The notes below the pieces were generated by a model, which was not told where the DNA came from, ran no database searches, and saw only the letters and a program-made list of their open reading frames with translations. DNA of 48,809 nt, taken from the NCBI GenBank assembly GCA_027483845.1, contig JAIXTR010000590.1, forward strand, positions 1-48,809, given 5' to 3'. The translations under genes were made by a program, and so were the position numbers. Positions 1-7,210 of this stretch are shown here, piece after piece. Positions within the stretch are counted from its first letter, which is position 1. The number at the start of each line of letters is the position of its first letter. This DNA is from Caulobacteraceae bacterium. GTDB lineage: Bacteria; Pseudomonadota; Alphaproteobacteria; Caulobacterales; Caulobacteraceae.

Positions 1-912
1 CTCACGCTACAGGATGCGCTGGACGACTGGGCGCGCTGCGAGCCCGAGCTGCGCGGCCTGGCCGAAAGCCTCGAGCACGGCTCGGTGCCCAAGGCGCGTT
101 TCCACGAGCATGACGCCATGAGCCCGCTGCCGCGTGCCTACCAGTGGGCCGACGGCTCGGCCTATGTGAACCACGTGGCCCTGGTCCGTCAGGCACGCGC
201 CGCCGAGATGCCGGAAAGCTTCTGGACCGATCCCCTGATGTATCAGGGCGGGTCGGACGGGTTCCTGGGCCCGCGCGATCCGATCCCGCTGAAGGACGAG
301 GCTTGGGGCTGCGATATGGAGGGCGAGGTCGCCGTCGTCGTCGACGATGTGCCGCTGGGCGCCAGCCGAGAGCAGGCGCTGGCGGCTATCCGCCTCGTCC
401 TGCTCTGCAACGACGTCAGCCTGCGCAACCTGATCCCAGCCGAGCTGGCCAAGAACTTCGGCTTCTTCCAGTCCAAGCCGGCCTCGGCCTTCTCGCCGGT
501 GGCCGTCACCCCGGACGCCTTGCCGAACTTCAAGGACGGCAAGCTGCACGGCAAGCTGGAGGTCGAGCTGAACGGCAAGCCTCTGGGCGAGGCTGACGCC
601 GGCGTCGACATGACCTTCGATTTCGGGACCCTGATCGCTCACGCGGCTAAGACCCGCGCGCTCAGCGCCGGCACCATCATCGGCTCGGGCACCGTGTCCA
701 ACCGCGGCCCCGACGGCGGCCCCGGCAAGCCGATCGACCAGGGCGGCGTCGGCTATTCCTGCCTGGCCGAAGTGCGGACGGTCGAGACGATCCTCAACGG
801 TAAGGCCTCGACACCGTTCCTGAAGGCCGGGGACGTCGTGCGCATCCAGATGGTGGACGAGAAGCGCCACTCGATCTTCGGGGCCATCGAACAGGCGGTC
901 GCTGGCGCATGA
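1..912 (+). CDS. Fumarylacetoacetate hydrolase family protein (5' end outside window)
   Basis: The frame is open to the left edge, so the true start lies upstream; 303 codons are visible. The family hydrolyses or decarboxylates C-C bonds in small keto acids such as fumarylacetoacetate, using a divalent metal held by acidic residues. Seen here are the metal-site region CDMEGEVAVVVDD, the following CNDVSLRN segment, the lysine in FQSKPASAF, and the late glycine-rich stretch GTIIGSGTVSNRG. The stop overlaps the ATG of the MarR gene by 4 bp (ATGA), so the two are probably translationally coupled and the regulator may control this catabolic gene. The exact substrate cannot be read from the sequence. 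Family assignment is secure; a role in aromatic or tyrosine breakdown is only inference. Confidence 0.88.
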   Translation, partial: LTLQDALDDWARCEPELRGLAESLEHGSVPKARFHEHDAMSPLPRAYQWADGSAYVNHVALVRQARAAEMPESFWTDPLMYQGGSDGFLGPRDPIPLKDEAWGCDMEGEVAVVVDDVPLGASREQALAAIRLVLLCNDVSLRNLIPAELAKNFGFFQSKPASAFSPVAVTPDALPNFKDGKLHGKLEVELNGKPLGEADAGVDMTFDFGTLIAHAAKTRALSAGTIIGSGTVSNRGPDGGPGKPIDQGGVGYSCLAEVRTVETILNGKASTPFLKAGDVVRIQMVDEKRHSIFGAIEQAVAGA

Positions 913-1397
913 GCGCCGGGGCGGACGAGCCGGGGCTGAAGCTCGACAGCTATCTGCCCTACCGGCTGTCGGTGGCCTCCAACGCCGTCTCGGGTCTGAT
1001 CGCCCGCGCCTATGAGGATCGCTTCGGCCTGACGGTGCCGCAGTGGCGGCTTCTCTGCGTGCTGGCCGAGGACGGGCGGCTCAGTCAGGTGCAGATCGTC
1101 GCTCGCACGGTGATGGACAAGGTCACCGTCAGCCGGGCGGCGCAGGGGCTGGTCAAGCGGCGGCTGATCGGCCGCGCCGAGAACAAGTCCGACGGCCGAA
1201 GCCACGTCCTGGCGCTGACGCCGGAAGGCCGCGGCCTACACGCCGAGATTGCACCCCTGGCGCTGGCTTACGAGGCGGCGCTGATCGCCGGCCTCGCGCC
1301 GGAAGAGGTGACGCTGTTGAAGCGGTTGCTGACGCGACTGCAGTCCGCGGCCGGCCAACTGGCCGGCGAGGCGCCGTCGTCGCCGAGCCTGCGCTAG
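909..1397 (+). CDS. MarR family transcriptional regulator
   Basis: A 162-residue MarR-type winged-helix regulator; members bind palindromic operators as dimers and release DNA on binding small aromatic ligands. The core is visible: PQWRLLCVLAEDGRLS (helix leading into the winged helix), the recognition helix around DKVTVSRAAQGLVKRRLI, and the wing with the DGRSHVLALTPEGR signature, followed by a C-terminal dimerisation helix. The ATG lies inside the stop of the preceding hydrolase-family gene, giving an ATGA overlap and indicating one operon. It probably senses the substrate or product of that enzyme. Length is normal for MarR proteins. The ligand is unknown. Confidence 0.9.
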   Translation: MSAGADEPGLKLDSYLPYRLSVASNAVSGLIARAYEDRFGLTVPQWRLLCVLAEDGRLSQVQIVARTVMDKVTVSRAAQGLVKRRLIGRAENKSDGRSHVLALTPEGRGLHAEIAPLALAYEAALIAGLAPEEVTLLKRLLTRLQSAAGQLAGEAPSSPSLR

Positions 1398-1406
1398 AGC
1401 TCAGAC

Positions 1407-1727
1407 TTAGGCGGCCAGGACGTCGTTGCGAACGCTCCAGCGGTGGGAGCCTTCGCCGAACGGCAGATGGAAGCCGTATGCGGCGCGCTTGCGCTCGTCC
1501 CGCCAGAACGCCTCGAAGGAGACGATGACCTGCTCCTGCAGATCCTCGGGGATCTGCCGGACGTCGTGACCCAGGTTCCGGGCCACTTGCTGGATCACAA
1601 TCGATCGGTGCGCTTCGCCGCCGAGCGAAAGGAGAGCCTCACGGACGCGCTTGCACAGGGTTTCTTTGGCCCGCACCGGCTTTTTGCCGGTTGGCGCGTG
1701 GTGGGCGATGTCGTGCTGGTTCTGCAT
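1407..1727 (-). CDS. Conserved small protein of unknown function
   Basis: I do not recognise a characterised family. It is a 106-residue, mildly basic, soluble protein with no signal peptide or membrane segment. The middle (REALLSLGGEAHRSIVIQQV) and the stretch ending in SFEAFWRDE look helical and could form a small helix-turn-helix-like fold, but no motif proves it. I chose the ATG giving MQNQHDIAH; an upstream in-frame ATG at 1754 would add nine residues that overlap the purine-rich GAGAGGAGCGCAGGG, which more likely serves as the ribosome-binding region. It converges on the MarR gene with 9 bp between stops. It is probably a chromosomal gene unrelated to the island. Confidence 0.6.
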   Translation of the reverse strand: MQNQHDIAHHAPTGKKPVRAKETLCKRVREALLSLGGEAHRSIVIQQVARNLGHDVRQIPEDLQEQVIVSFEAFWRDERKRAAYGFHLPFGEGSHRWSVRNDVLAA

Positions 1728-1816
1728 GATGACATGACCCTGCGCTCCTCTCATTTATCGAGGGGTTAAGGCGCAGGGAAAAAGACGAGTTAACGCAACC
1801 GCAGGGTGAAGCTAGC

Positions 1817-3691
1817 TCAGCCGGCGCCCAGCGCCACCGCCGTATGGTAGACCGCGAACGACGCCAGATAGGCCAGGGTGGTCATGTAGGCGAACATGAC
1901 CCCCGTCCACATCCACGAATTGGTCTCCCGCTTCACCACGCCCAGTGTCGCGGCGCATTGGGGCGCAAAGACATACCAGGCCAGGAAGGACAGACCGGTC
2001 GCCAGGCTCCAGTGCTGCGCCAGCCGCGCGCCCAGGGCGCCCACGTTGGCCTCGGCGTCGCCGACGGCGTAGACGGTGCCCAGGGCCGCCACCGCGACCT
2101 CGCGGGCCGCGAAGCCCGGGATCAACGCCACGACCATCTGCCAGTTGAACCCGATCGGGGCGAACAGGGGCTGGATCGCGTGGCCGATCATGCCGGCCAG
2201 GCTGTAGTCGATGGCCGGGTCGGTCGCGCCCGGGGGCGGGCCCGGGAAGGTCGACAGGATCCAGACCAGCACCATCAGCGGCAGGATGATGCGGCCGGCG
2301 CGGCTGAGGAAGATCTGGGCCCGGAGCAGCAGGTTGCGGAAGACGTTCTCGAAGCTGGGCAGCTTGTAGGTCGGCAGCTCCATCAGGAACGGTTCGACGG
2401 CGCCGCGCCAGAACACCTTGCGGATCACGAATGAGACCAGCAGGGCGCTGACGATCCCCGCGGAATAGAGGCCGAACATCACCAGCCCCTGCAGGCTCAG
2501 GCCCGGTCCGACGGTGGCGTTGGGAATGAAGGCCGAGATGATCAGGGTGTAGACCGGAATCCGCGCCGAACAGGTCATCAGCGGCGCCACCAGGATCGTG
2601 GTCAGCCGGTCCCGCTTCTGGTCGATCACGCGCGCAGCCATGATCCCGGGGATCGCGCAGGCGAACGACGACAGCAGCGGGATGAAGGCGCGCCCATGCA
2701 GGCCCGCGCCCCCCATGATCTTGTCCATCAGGAACGCGGCGCGCGCCATGTACCCGAAGTCTTCCAGCAGGATGATGAAGAAGAACAGGATCAGGATCTG
2801 CGGCAGGAACACCAGCACCGAGCCCACGCCCGCTATCACCCCGTCGGCGATGAAGTCCTTGATGAGCCCGTCTGGCAGGCCCTGTCCGACGACGGTCCCC
2901 AACCAGGCAAAACTGGCATCGATGCCGTCCATAAGCGGGGCGGCCCAGGTGAACACCGCCTGGAACATCAGAAACAGCAGGGCGAACAGGATGGCCAGGC
3001 CGGCGACGGGATGCAGTAGCACCGCATCGATACGGCCGGTCATCGTGTCCGGGTGCTCTGGCGGCCGCACATGGGCCTTCAGAATGCGCTGGGCTTCGCG
3101 GTGGGCGTCTCGGATCTCGCCGGCCGACGGCTCGCGCCAGACATTAGCCGTCGACAGGGCGCCTGAGGCGATCAGGTCGTCGACCTTGGCGGTCAGTTCC
3201 AGAATGCCGCGCTTGCGGGTGGCGACGGTGGTGACGATCGGACAGCCCAGTTCGCGCTCCAGGCCCGCCAGGTCGATCCGCAGGCCTTGGCGCTGGGCGA
3301 TGTCGTACATGTTGAGCGCTAGCACCATCGGCCGGCCGACCGCCTTCAGCTCAAGGATCAGGCGCAGCACCAGGCGCAGGTTGGTGGCGTCGGCCACGGC
3401 GACCACCACGTCCGGCTCTGCCTCGCCGGCCAGGCGGCCGAGCACCGCGTCGCGGGTCACGGCTTCGTCCGGGCTGCGGGCGCGCAGCGAGTAGGTGCCA
3501 GGCAGATCCAGGATCGAGAGGGTGCGACCACCTGGGGTGACGAGCGAACCTTCCTTCCGCTCGACGGTTACGCCCGCGTAGTTGGCGACCTTCTGGCGGC
3601 TGCCGGTGAGGGCGTTGAAGAGGGCGGTCTTGCCCGTATTGGGATTGCCGACCAGCGCCACCCGCGCCGGCCGCATCGCAGCCTCGCTCAT
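1817..3691 (-). CDS. feoB: Ferrous iron transporter B (FeoB)
   Basis: FeoB is the inner-membrane permease that takes up Fe2+, with an N-terminal GTPase domain. The G motifs are intact: G1 GNPNTGKT at residues 15-22, G2 around YAGVTVE, G3 DLPGTYS near 61-67, and G4 NMYD. After the GTPase and its helical spacer come the Gate-type membrane segments, including the long hydrophobic stretch from about residue 235 and the VFLPQILILFFFIILLED region typical of FeoB. At 624 residues it is slightly short because the C-terminal cytosolic tail is minimal. The start ATG overlaps the feoA stop by 4 bp, giving a feoAB operon. Nothing suggests damage. Confidence 0.96.
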   Translation of the reverse strand: MSEAAMRPARVALVGNPNTGKTALFNALTGSRQKVANYAGVTVERKEGSLVTPGGRTLSILDLPGTYSLRARSPDEAVTRDAVLGRLAGEAEPDVVVAVADATNLRLVLRLILELKAVGRPMVLALNMYDIAQRQGLRIDLAGLERELGCPIVTTVATRKRGILELTAKVDDLIASGALSTANVWREPSAGEIRDAHREAQRILKAHVRPPEHPDTMTGRIDAVLLHPVAGLAILFALLFLMFQAVFTWAAPLMDGIDASFAWLGTVVGQGLPDGLIKDFIADGVIAGVGSVLVFLPQILILFFFIILLEDFGYMARAAFLMDKIMGGAGLHGRAFIPLLSSFACAIPGIMAARVIDQKRDRLTTILVAPLMTCSARIPVYTLIISAFIPNATVGPGLSLQGLVMFGLYSAGIVSALLVSFVIRKVFWRGAVEPFLMELPTYKLPSFENVFRNLLLRAQIFLSRAGRIILPLMVLVWILSTFPGPPPGATDPAIDYSLAGMIGHAIQPLFAPIGFNWQMVVALIPGFAAREVAVAALGTVYAVGDAEANVGALGARLAQHWSLATGLSFLAWYVFAPQCAATLGVVKRETNSWMWTGVMFAYMTTLAYLASFAVYHTAVALGAG

Positions 3692-3996
3692 TTCGACTCC
3701 AGCTGCACCCAGACATCTTCCGCATCGCGCCGACGGAGCGCGACGCGCATGTCGTCGACCCGCACCGCGATCGGATCGGCGCCGAACAGGCCCTGATGCA
3801 GGACTTCGAACGTCGCGCCCTCGACGAACCCGGACTCCAGCAGGCGTCGTTCGAGCTCGTGCACATCGACCCCATGCCCCGCCGTGTGATCGGCGCGGAC
3901 ATCGGCGATGACGCCGCGGTCGCCGGGCTTCGCCTGGCTGAGGCGCGTCAGTCCGGGCGCAGGGGCGGCCATGGCTTCGGCGAGCAGCTGGTGCAT
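3688..3996 (-). CDS. feoA: Ferrous iron transport protein A (FeoA)
   Basis: FeoA is a small cytosolic SH3-like protein required for full FeoB activity. The FeoA fold is seen in GDRGVIADV, then ELERRLLESGFVEGATFEVL, and the closing strands DPIAVRVDDMRVALRRRDAE. I chose the ATG of MHQLLAEAM, giving 102 residues; a CAGAGG stretch sits just upstream, though closer than ideal. The reading frame stays open further upstream, but that part has no FeoA similarity. It overlaps feoB by 4 bp. Iron-dependent repression is expected for the family, and a weak Fur-like sequence lies about 30 bp upstream. Confidence 0.9.
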   Translation of the reverse strand: MHQLLAEAMAAPAPGLTRLSQAKPGDRGVIADVRADHTAGHGVDVHELERRLLESGFVEGATFEVLHQGLFGADPIAVRVDDMRVALRRRDAEDVWVQLESK

Positions 3997-4026
3997 GGCC
4001 TCTGGAGGTCCTGGCGTTCGACGATC

Positions 4027-4044
4027 TTGCGAACGATTATCAGT
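4027..4044 (-). promoter_or_regulatory. Possible Fur-like box upstream of feoA
   Basis: On the minus strand this reads CTGATAATCGTTCGCAAG. The first half TGATAAT matches a Fur half-site well and the second half only loosely. Its position 31-48 bp upstream of the chosen feoA start fits an iron-responsive operator. The match is partial, so this is suggestive only. Confidence 0.3.
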
Positions 4045-4220
4045 TACGGCCTGCACGCCTCGTGTGCAAGGGGCGCATTCGTCGCGCATCGCCGCGGGGC
4101 CCGCAGAGCCGCGCCGCGGACGGTCACGACCGCCCGGAGCGCCGCGCTCCTGATGCGCCCACGCAAGGGGCTGGACGCGGCGAGCCTCTCATGACATCCA
4201 ACCGGCGCGCCGAAAGACGC

Positions 4221-4259
4221 GCGGGCGTGGTGAAACTGGTAGACGCGCCGGACTCAAAA
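4221..4259 (+). tRNA. tRNA-Leu(CAA) 5' half, interrupted in the anticodon loop
   Basis: The 5' acceptor strand GCGGGCG, the D-arm with GGTAGA, the 5' anticodon-stem strand CCGGA and the full loop CTCAAAA (anticodon CAA) are all present. After the loop the expected TCCGG strand is replaced by CCGCA and unrelated sequence; no variable arm, T-arm or CCA end follows. The integrase gene begins 100 bp downstream on the same strand. This is the pattern left when a tyrosine recombinase crosses over in a tRNA anticodon loop, so it probably marks the chromosome-island junction. The matching 3' half, which should end near CGCCCGCACCA, was not found in the window. Confidence 0.72.
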
Positions 4260-4273
4260 CCGCAAACCGTAAA

Positions 4274-4330
4274 CTTACGTATAAAAATCAGCGGCTTAGC
4301 GGGATAAGAATCTTACACATGCCTTACACA
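4274..4330 (+). repeat. Short direct repeats, possible integrase arm-binding sites
   Basis: CTTACACA occurs at 4312-4319 and again at 4323-4330, exactly 11 bp (one helical turn) apart. A related CTTACGTA is at 4274-4281. They lie between the broken tRNA and the integrase start, where arm-type sites for a tyrosine recombinase are expected. They could also contribute to autoregulation of the integrase promoter. Confidence 0.4.
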
Positions 4331-4358
4331 CCCACGCCGGAAACGGCTAGGAGGCGAT

Positions 4359-5663
4359 GTGTCAGAGAGCCACTTTCTTATGGACGGCGAAGCCTACGTC
4401 TACCGCCGCGAAAACAGCCGATACTGGCAGTGCGCGACGTTCCTCAGCGGGCGAAACTACCGCCAATCCACAAAGCAGGAGAACCTCGCGCTAGCGCTTG
4501 AGTACGCGAAGGACTGGTATCTCGATCGCGTTGCTGAGGATCGGCTGCGACGGCGCGGCGCGCTGCCGGCGCCGCGGGATTATCCGGCCGAACGGCCTTT
4601 GTTGCCGAAGCCTCGCGCCCTCGGCGAACGTTCGTTCCAAGAAGCGGCTGCCGTGTTCGTCCATGAGTTCAAGACCATGACCCATGGCGAACGGAATGCG
4701 GAATACGTCGACTCGAAAGAGCGGATCCTGCGGCTCTATCTAAACCCATTCCTTGGCGACGATCCGATCTCATCCATCACCGCGGGCCGCATCGAAGCCT
4801 ACCGCCTCCACCGGCTCACGCCTCCAAGCAAAGCGGAGGCAGCTAACTACATGATCAAAGGCCGGGAGCTGCGGGGCAAGCCGCGCAAGTGGAAGCGGCC
4901 AAGCCGGAGCACCCTGCACGGAGAGATCGTTTGCCTCAGGCAAGTCCTCAAGATGGCGAACCGGAAAGGTTGGATCGCGGCGCTGCCGGACATGTCGGCG
5001 CCCTACAAGGCTTCGGGAAAGGTAAGCCATCGCGCTTGGTTCTCGCCGGAGGAGTACAAGCGGCTGTACGAGGCAACCCGGGAGCGCGCAAAGCACCCGC
5101 TGAATGAGCGATGGCGGGCGGAGTGCGAGAAGTTCCACGACTATGTGTTGTTTATGGTCAACACGGGCCTTCGTCCTGACGAAGCCTCTCGCCTTGAGTA
5201 CCGGGATGTCAGCGTCATTGCAGATGAGGGTACCGGGGAGCGCATCCTGCTGATTGCGGTGCGCGGAAAGCGCGGGGCTGGCTACTGCAAGAGCATGCCG
5301 GGGGCGGTTCACCCGTTTCAGCGGCTGCGGAAGCGGGCCAATCCGACGGCAACGGATCTCATCTTCGGCGCCGTTCAGCGCGAACTGCTGAACGCGGTGC
5401 TGGACGAGCTCGACCTGAAGACGGACCGCGAGGGCCGGCCAAGAACCGCTTACAGTCTACGCCATACCTACATCTGCTTCCGGCTCATGGAGGGCGCGGA
5501 CATTTACCAAGTTGCGAAAAATTGCCGCACCAGCGTCGAGATGATTGAGAAGTTCTATGCTGCGCACATCGCCAACACTTTAGATGCCGCCGCGATCAAT
5601 GTGAGAAAGAAGGCCAAGCTGCGGAAGGGACCTTCCGCGCAGGAGGCGTTGGCGGACGCCTAA
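4359..5663 (+). CDS. int: Site-specific tyrosine recombinase / integrase
   Basis: A 434-residue phage-type integrase that inserts and excises the element by strand exchange. It has an N-terminal arm/core-binding part (about 90-220), then the catalytic domain. Catalytic residues visible: Arg272 in NTGLRPDEASRLEYRDV, Lys304 in VRGKRGAG, Arg368-His369 in YSLRHTYICFRL, and the nucleophile Tyr400 in EMIEKFYAAH. The usual second His/Trp box is replaced by KNCRTS, as in some island integrases. The GTG start is chosen because TAGGAGG lies at the right distance; an ATG two bases earlier is out of frame. The broken tRNA-Leu next to it is probably its target site. It appears intact. Confidence 0.93.
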   Translation: MSESHFLMDGEAYVYRRENSRYWQCATFLSGRNYRQSTKQENLALALEYAKDWYLDRVAEDRLRRRGALPAPRDYPAERPLLPKPRALGERSFQEAAAVFVHEFKTMTHGERNAEYVDSKERILRLYLNPFLGDDPISSITAGRIEAYRLHRLTPPSKAEAANYMIKGRELRGKPRKWKRPSRSTLHGEIVCLRQVLKMANRKGWIAALPDMSAPYKASGKVSHRAWFSPEEYKRLYEATRERAKHPLNERWRAECEKFHDYVLFMVNTGLRPDEASRLEYRDVSVIADEGTGERILLIAVRGKRGAGYCKSMPGAVHPFQRLRKRANPTATDLIFGAVQRELLNAVLDELDLKTDREGRPRTAYSLRHTYICFRLMEGADIYQVAKNCRTSVEMIEKFYAAHIANTLDAAAINVRKKAKLRKGPSAQEALADA

Positions 5664-5747
5664 CGCCAGGCGCGCGAACGCGCACTCTCAACCAAACGGT
5701 TGCGCTCAAGCCGACGGCACTCATCGAATGACATTGAATGACTCTTT

Positions 5748-5768
5748 GCCGACCTTCAGAAGGTCGGC
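5748..5768. terminator. Inverted repeat between convergent genes, probable bidirectional terminator
   Basis: GCCGACCTTC at 5748-5757 and GAAGGTCGGC at 5759-5768 form a perfect 10-bp inverted repeat around a single central base. It lies between the stops of the integrase and the convergent CapP gene. T-runs are short (TTT on the left, CTT on the right), so termination strength is uncertain. Confidence 0.5.
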
Positions 5769-5790
5769 TTCGCGGCCGCACGCCTCAGAC

Positions 5791-6657
5791 TCACCTCCGG
5801 CGCTTGGACCTACCTGGCCACGGGAGCTCGCCGTCCAACTCGCGTAGCCCGTATGTCTCTTCCTCCCACTTCTTCCGCTCTGCGGGCGGAGGTGGAAGAT
5901 CTTCGTCTTCGAACCAGAGCAACGTTAGAGTCTGATCCCATGCGGCCAGGTGACGGACGTCCTCGAAAAGCGATCCGTCACGCTCCCAGTCCTCAAACCA
6001 TTGATCCGGCTCAGCTGCCTCCGGCCCGGAGCGGATTGCGCCGCTTCGCACGCGCGCACTTAGCGTGTCGGGCTGCAGCTCCATCCCGGGTCGGACCCAC
6101 GCATTAGCGCTGCGCAATGATGCTGATCGCGCGCAATAGCGAACCCTGCCGCTTTCAGAGAGGACGAAGGCGCAGAGTTCTCGCGAGAAGGTGGCAAAGC
6201 GCGACCCGGTCGACATCAATGAAGCGTCGAACTCCTCAGCGAGATCACTGATGGCCGCGAAACACATATCGGCGGCGTCGACCCGCGGCTTGAACAGCTT
6301 GTAGGGCAACAGTAGCTCGGCAGCGAAGATGTCGCAGGCGATCTCGCCTGCGGGCCTACGCGAGAAGCTCCAACTCGGCGCCGCGTGGTCTGCAGCTATA
6401 CCAAGAACTTCGTGGGCCACCTCGTGGCAGACACTGAAGCGCTGGCGGCGAGTATTGTGCGCGCAGTTCACGCAGATGCGGTACTTTCCGGTCGGTGTAC
6501 GAAACGACCAAGCGTCTTCGTGCTCTTGAAGCACTTCTTGCTTCACCACCCCGCCGACCTGTGCCGCATAAGCATCGACTGATACCGGAAGGGCCAAAGG
6601 ACCGCATTTGGCGATGAACTCGCGCGCCTTCATCGCGACGGCAAGCTCATCCATCAT
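5791..6657 (-). CDS. capP: ImmA/IrrE family metallopeptidase, CapP-like CBASS regulator
   Basis: A 288-residue COG2856 zinc peptidase. The gluzincin motif HEVAH is at 78-82 and the third ligand is probably Glu105 in GEIACDIFAAELLLP. The C-terminal 100 residues resemble no domain I know and may sense the activating signal. It lies directly after an XRE repressor (11-bp overlap), and that pair is divergent from a CBASS operon. This is the arrangement of CapH-CapP, in which the peptidase, activated by single-stranded DNA, cleaves the repressor and releases CBASS expression. The family call is firm; the CapP role is inferred from motif and context. Other ImmA/IrrE proteins de-repress prophages or islands, so control of the adjacent integrase is an alternative. 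Confidence 0.82.
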   Translation of the reverse strand: MMDELAVAMKAREFIAKCGPLALPVSVDAYAAQVGGVVKQEVLQEHEDAWSFRTPTGKYRICVNCAHNTRRQRFSVCHEVAHEVLGIAADHAAPSWSFSRRPAGEIACDIFAAELLLPYKLFKPRVDAADMCFAAISDLAEEFDASLMSTGSRFATFSRELCAFVLSESGRVRYCARSASLRSANAWVRPGMELQPDTLSARVRSGAIRSGPEAAEPDQWFEDWERDGSLFEDVRHLAAWDQTLTLLWFEDEDLPPPPAERKKWEEETYGLRELDGELPWPGRSKRRR

Positions 6658-7027
6658 CGTCCTCCGCCATGAAGCGCCTGATGCGCGCCAGGGAAGTAGC
6701 GTAGTCCGGTCGCGCCCCGCGGTTCACCACGGTCGTCAGCATGTGGAATTCCGGGAACGAAATCTTGCGATCAGACCACGCGAACTCGGCAAGACCGGGA
6801 TCGATGTTTGGGTGGTCCGCCAGAAACCGAAGGATCGCCTGCTCTCGTTCGGCGGGCCCGAGCGCGTCCACAAGCTTGTTCACGACCTCGCCCGAGGGCG
6901 ACTCCTTCGCGCCCGTTTCCAGGCGGTAGATGTAGGCATGGTCGACTTCGCTGCGTTGCGCCAGCTCCCGCAAGCTCAGGTCGCCTCTCAGCGCCTTGAG
7001 CCAAACCCCTAACGCGGATCCAGGCAT
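6647..7027 (-). CDS. capH: XRE-family repressor, CapH-like
   Basis: A 126-residue protein with an N-terminal helix-turn-helix (about 6-50; LSLRELAQRSEVDHAYIYRL, then TGAKESPS), typical of Cro/CI-like repressors. The rest is probably a dimerisation segment and the cleavage target for its partner peptidase. I chose the ATG giving MPGSALGVW because AAGGTGAG lies just upstream; the frame stays open upstream but runs through the operator region and has no homologous look. It overlaps the CapP start, so the two are co-translated. Two matching 8-4-8 inverted repeats occur in the divergent intergenic region, one 38 bp before this start and one before the CD-NTase, consistent with repression of both transcripts. 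Confidence 0.82.
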   Translation of the reverse strand: MPGSALGVWLKALRGDLSLRELAQRSEVDHAYIYRLETGAKESPSGEVVNKLVDALGPAEREQAILRFLADHPNIDPGLAEFAWSDRKISFPEFHMLTTVVNRGARPDYATSLARIRRFMAEDDDG

Positions 7028-7064
7028 CCGCTCACCTTGACATTGGTCATGATACCCCCGATAT

Positions 7065-7084
7065 TGTTGTCTACTCAGACAACA
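7065..7084. promoter_or_regulatory. Operator O1 for the XRE repressor (inferred)
   Basis: TGTTGTCT-ACTC-AGACAACA is a perfect inverted repeat with 8-bp arms and a 4-bp spacer, 38 bp upstream of the XRE repressor start. A second site with the same left arm and layout lies 67 bp to the right. This is the form expected for an XRE dimer operator with autoregulation. Confidence 0.7.
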
Positions 7085-7121
7085 CGCCCTGATCTGCTGA
7101 CCGGCCGAGCAGGGCGTTTTT
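7085..7121 (+). terminator. Terminator-like hairpin between the two operators
   Basis: CGCCCTG (7085-7091) pairs with CAGGGCG (7110-7116) and is followed by TTTTT (7117-7121), the form of an intrinsic terminator reading rightward. No gene upstream on this strand needs it, so it may insulate the CBASS promoter or attenuate a transcript starting near O1. Confidence 0.45.
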
Positions 7122-7131
7122 GAAGCCCGGA

Positions 7132-7151
7132 TGTTGTCTGGCCGGACAGCA
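7132..7151. promoter_or_regulatory. Operator O2 upstream of the CBASS genes (inferred)
   Basis: TGTTGTCT-GGCC-GGACAGCA repeats the 8-4-8 layout of O1 with an identical left arm and two mismatched positions between its arms. It lies 60 bp before the CD-NTase ATG, suited to repress rightward CBASS transcription. The weaker dyad suggests lower affinity than O1. Confidence 0.6.
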
Positions 7152-7210
7152 AAGTGCCACTCGGCAGGGCAGAACGCAAGCGCCGCGACAGCGGAGAGAG
7201 AGAACTGCCC

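Noticed and set aside
2598-3494. Plus-strand frame opposite feoB
   Set aside because: It is antisense to strongly conserved FeoB coding sequence, with Arg/Ser-rich composition typical of shadow frames.
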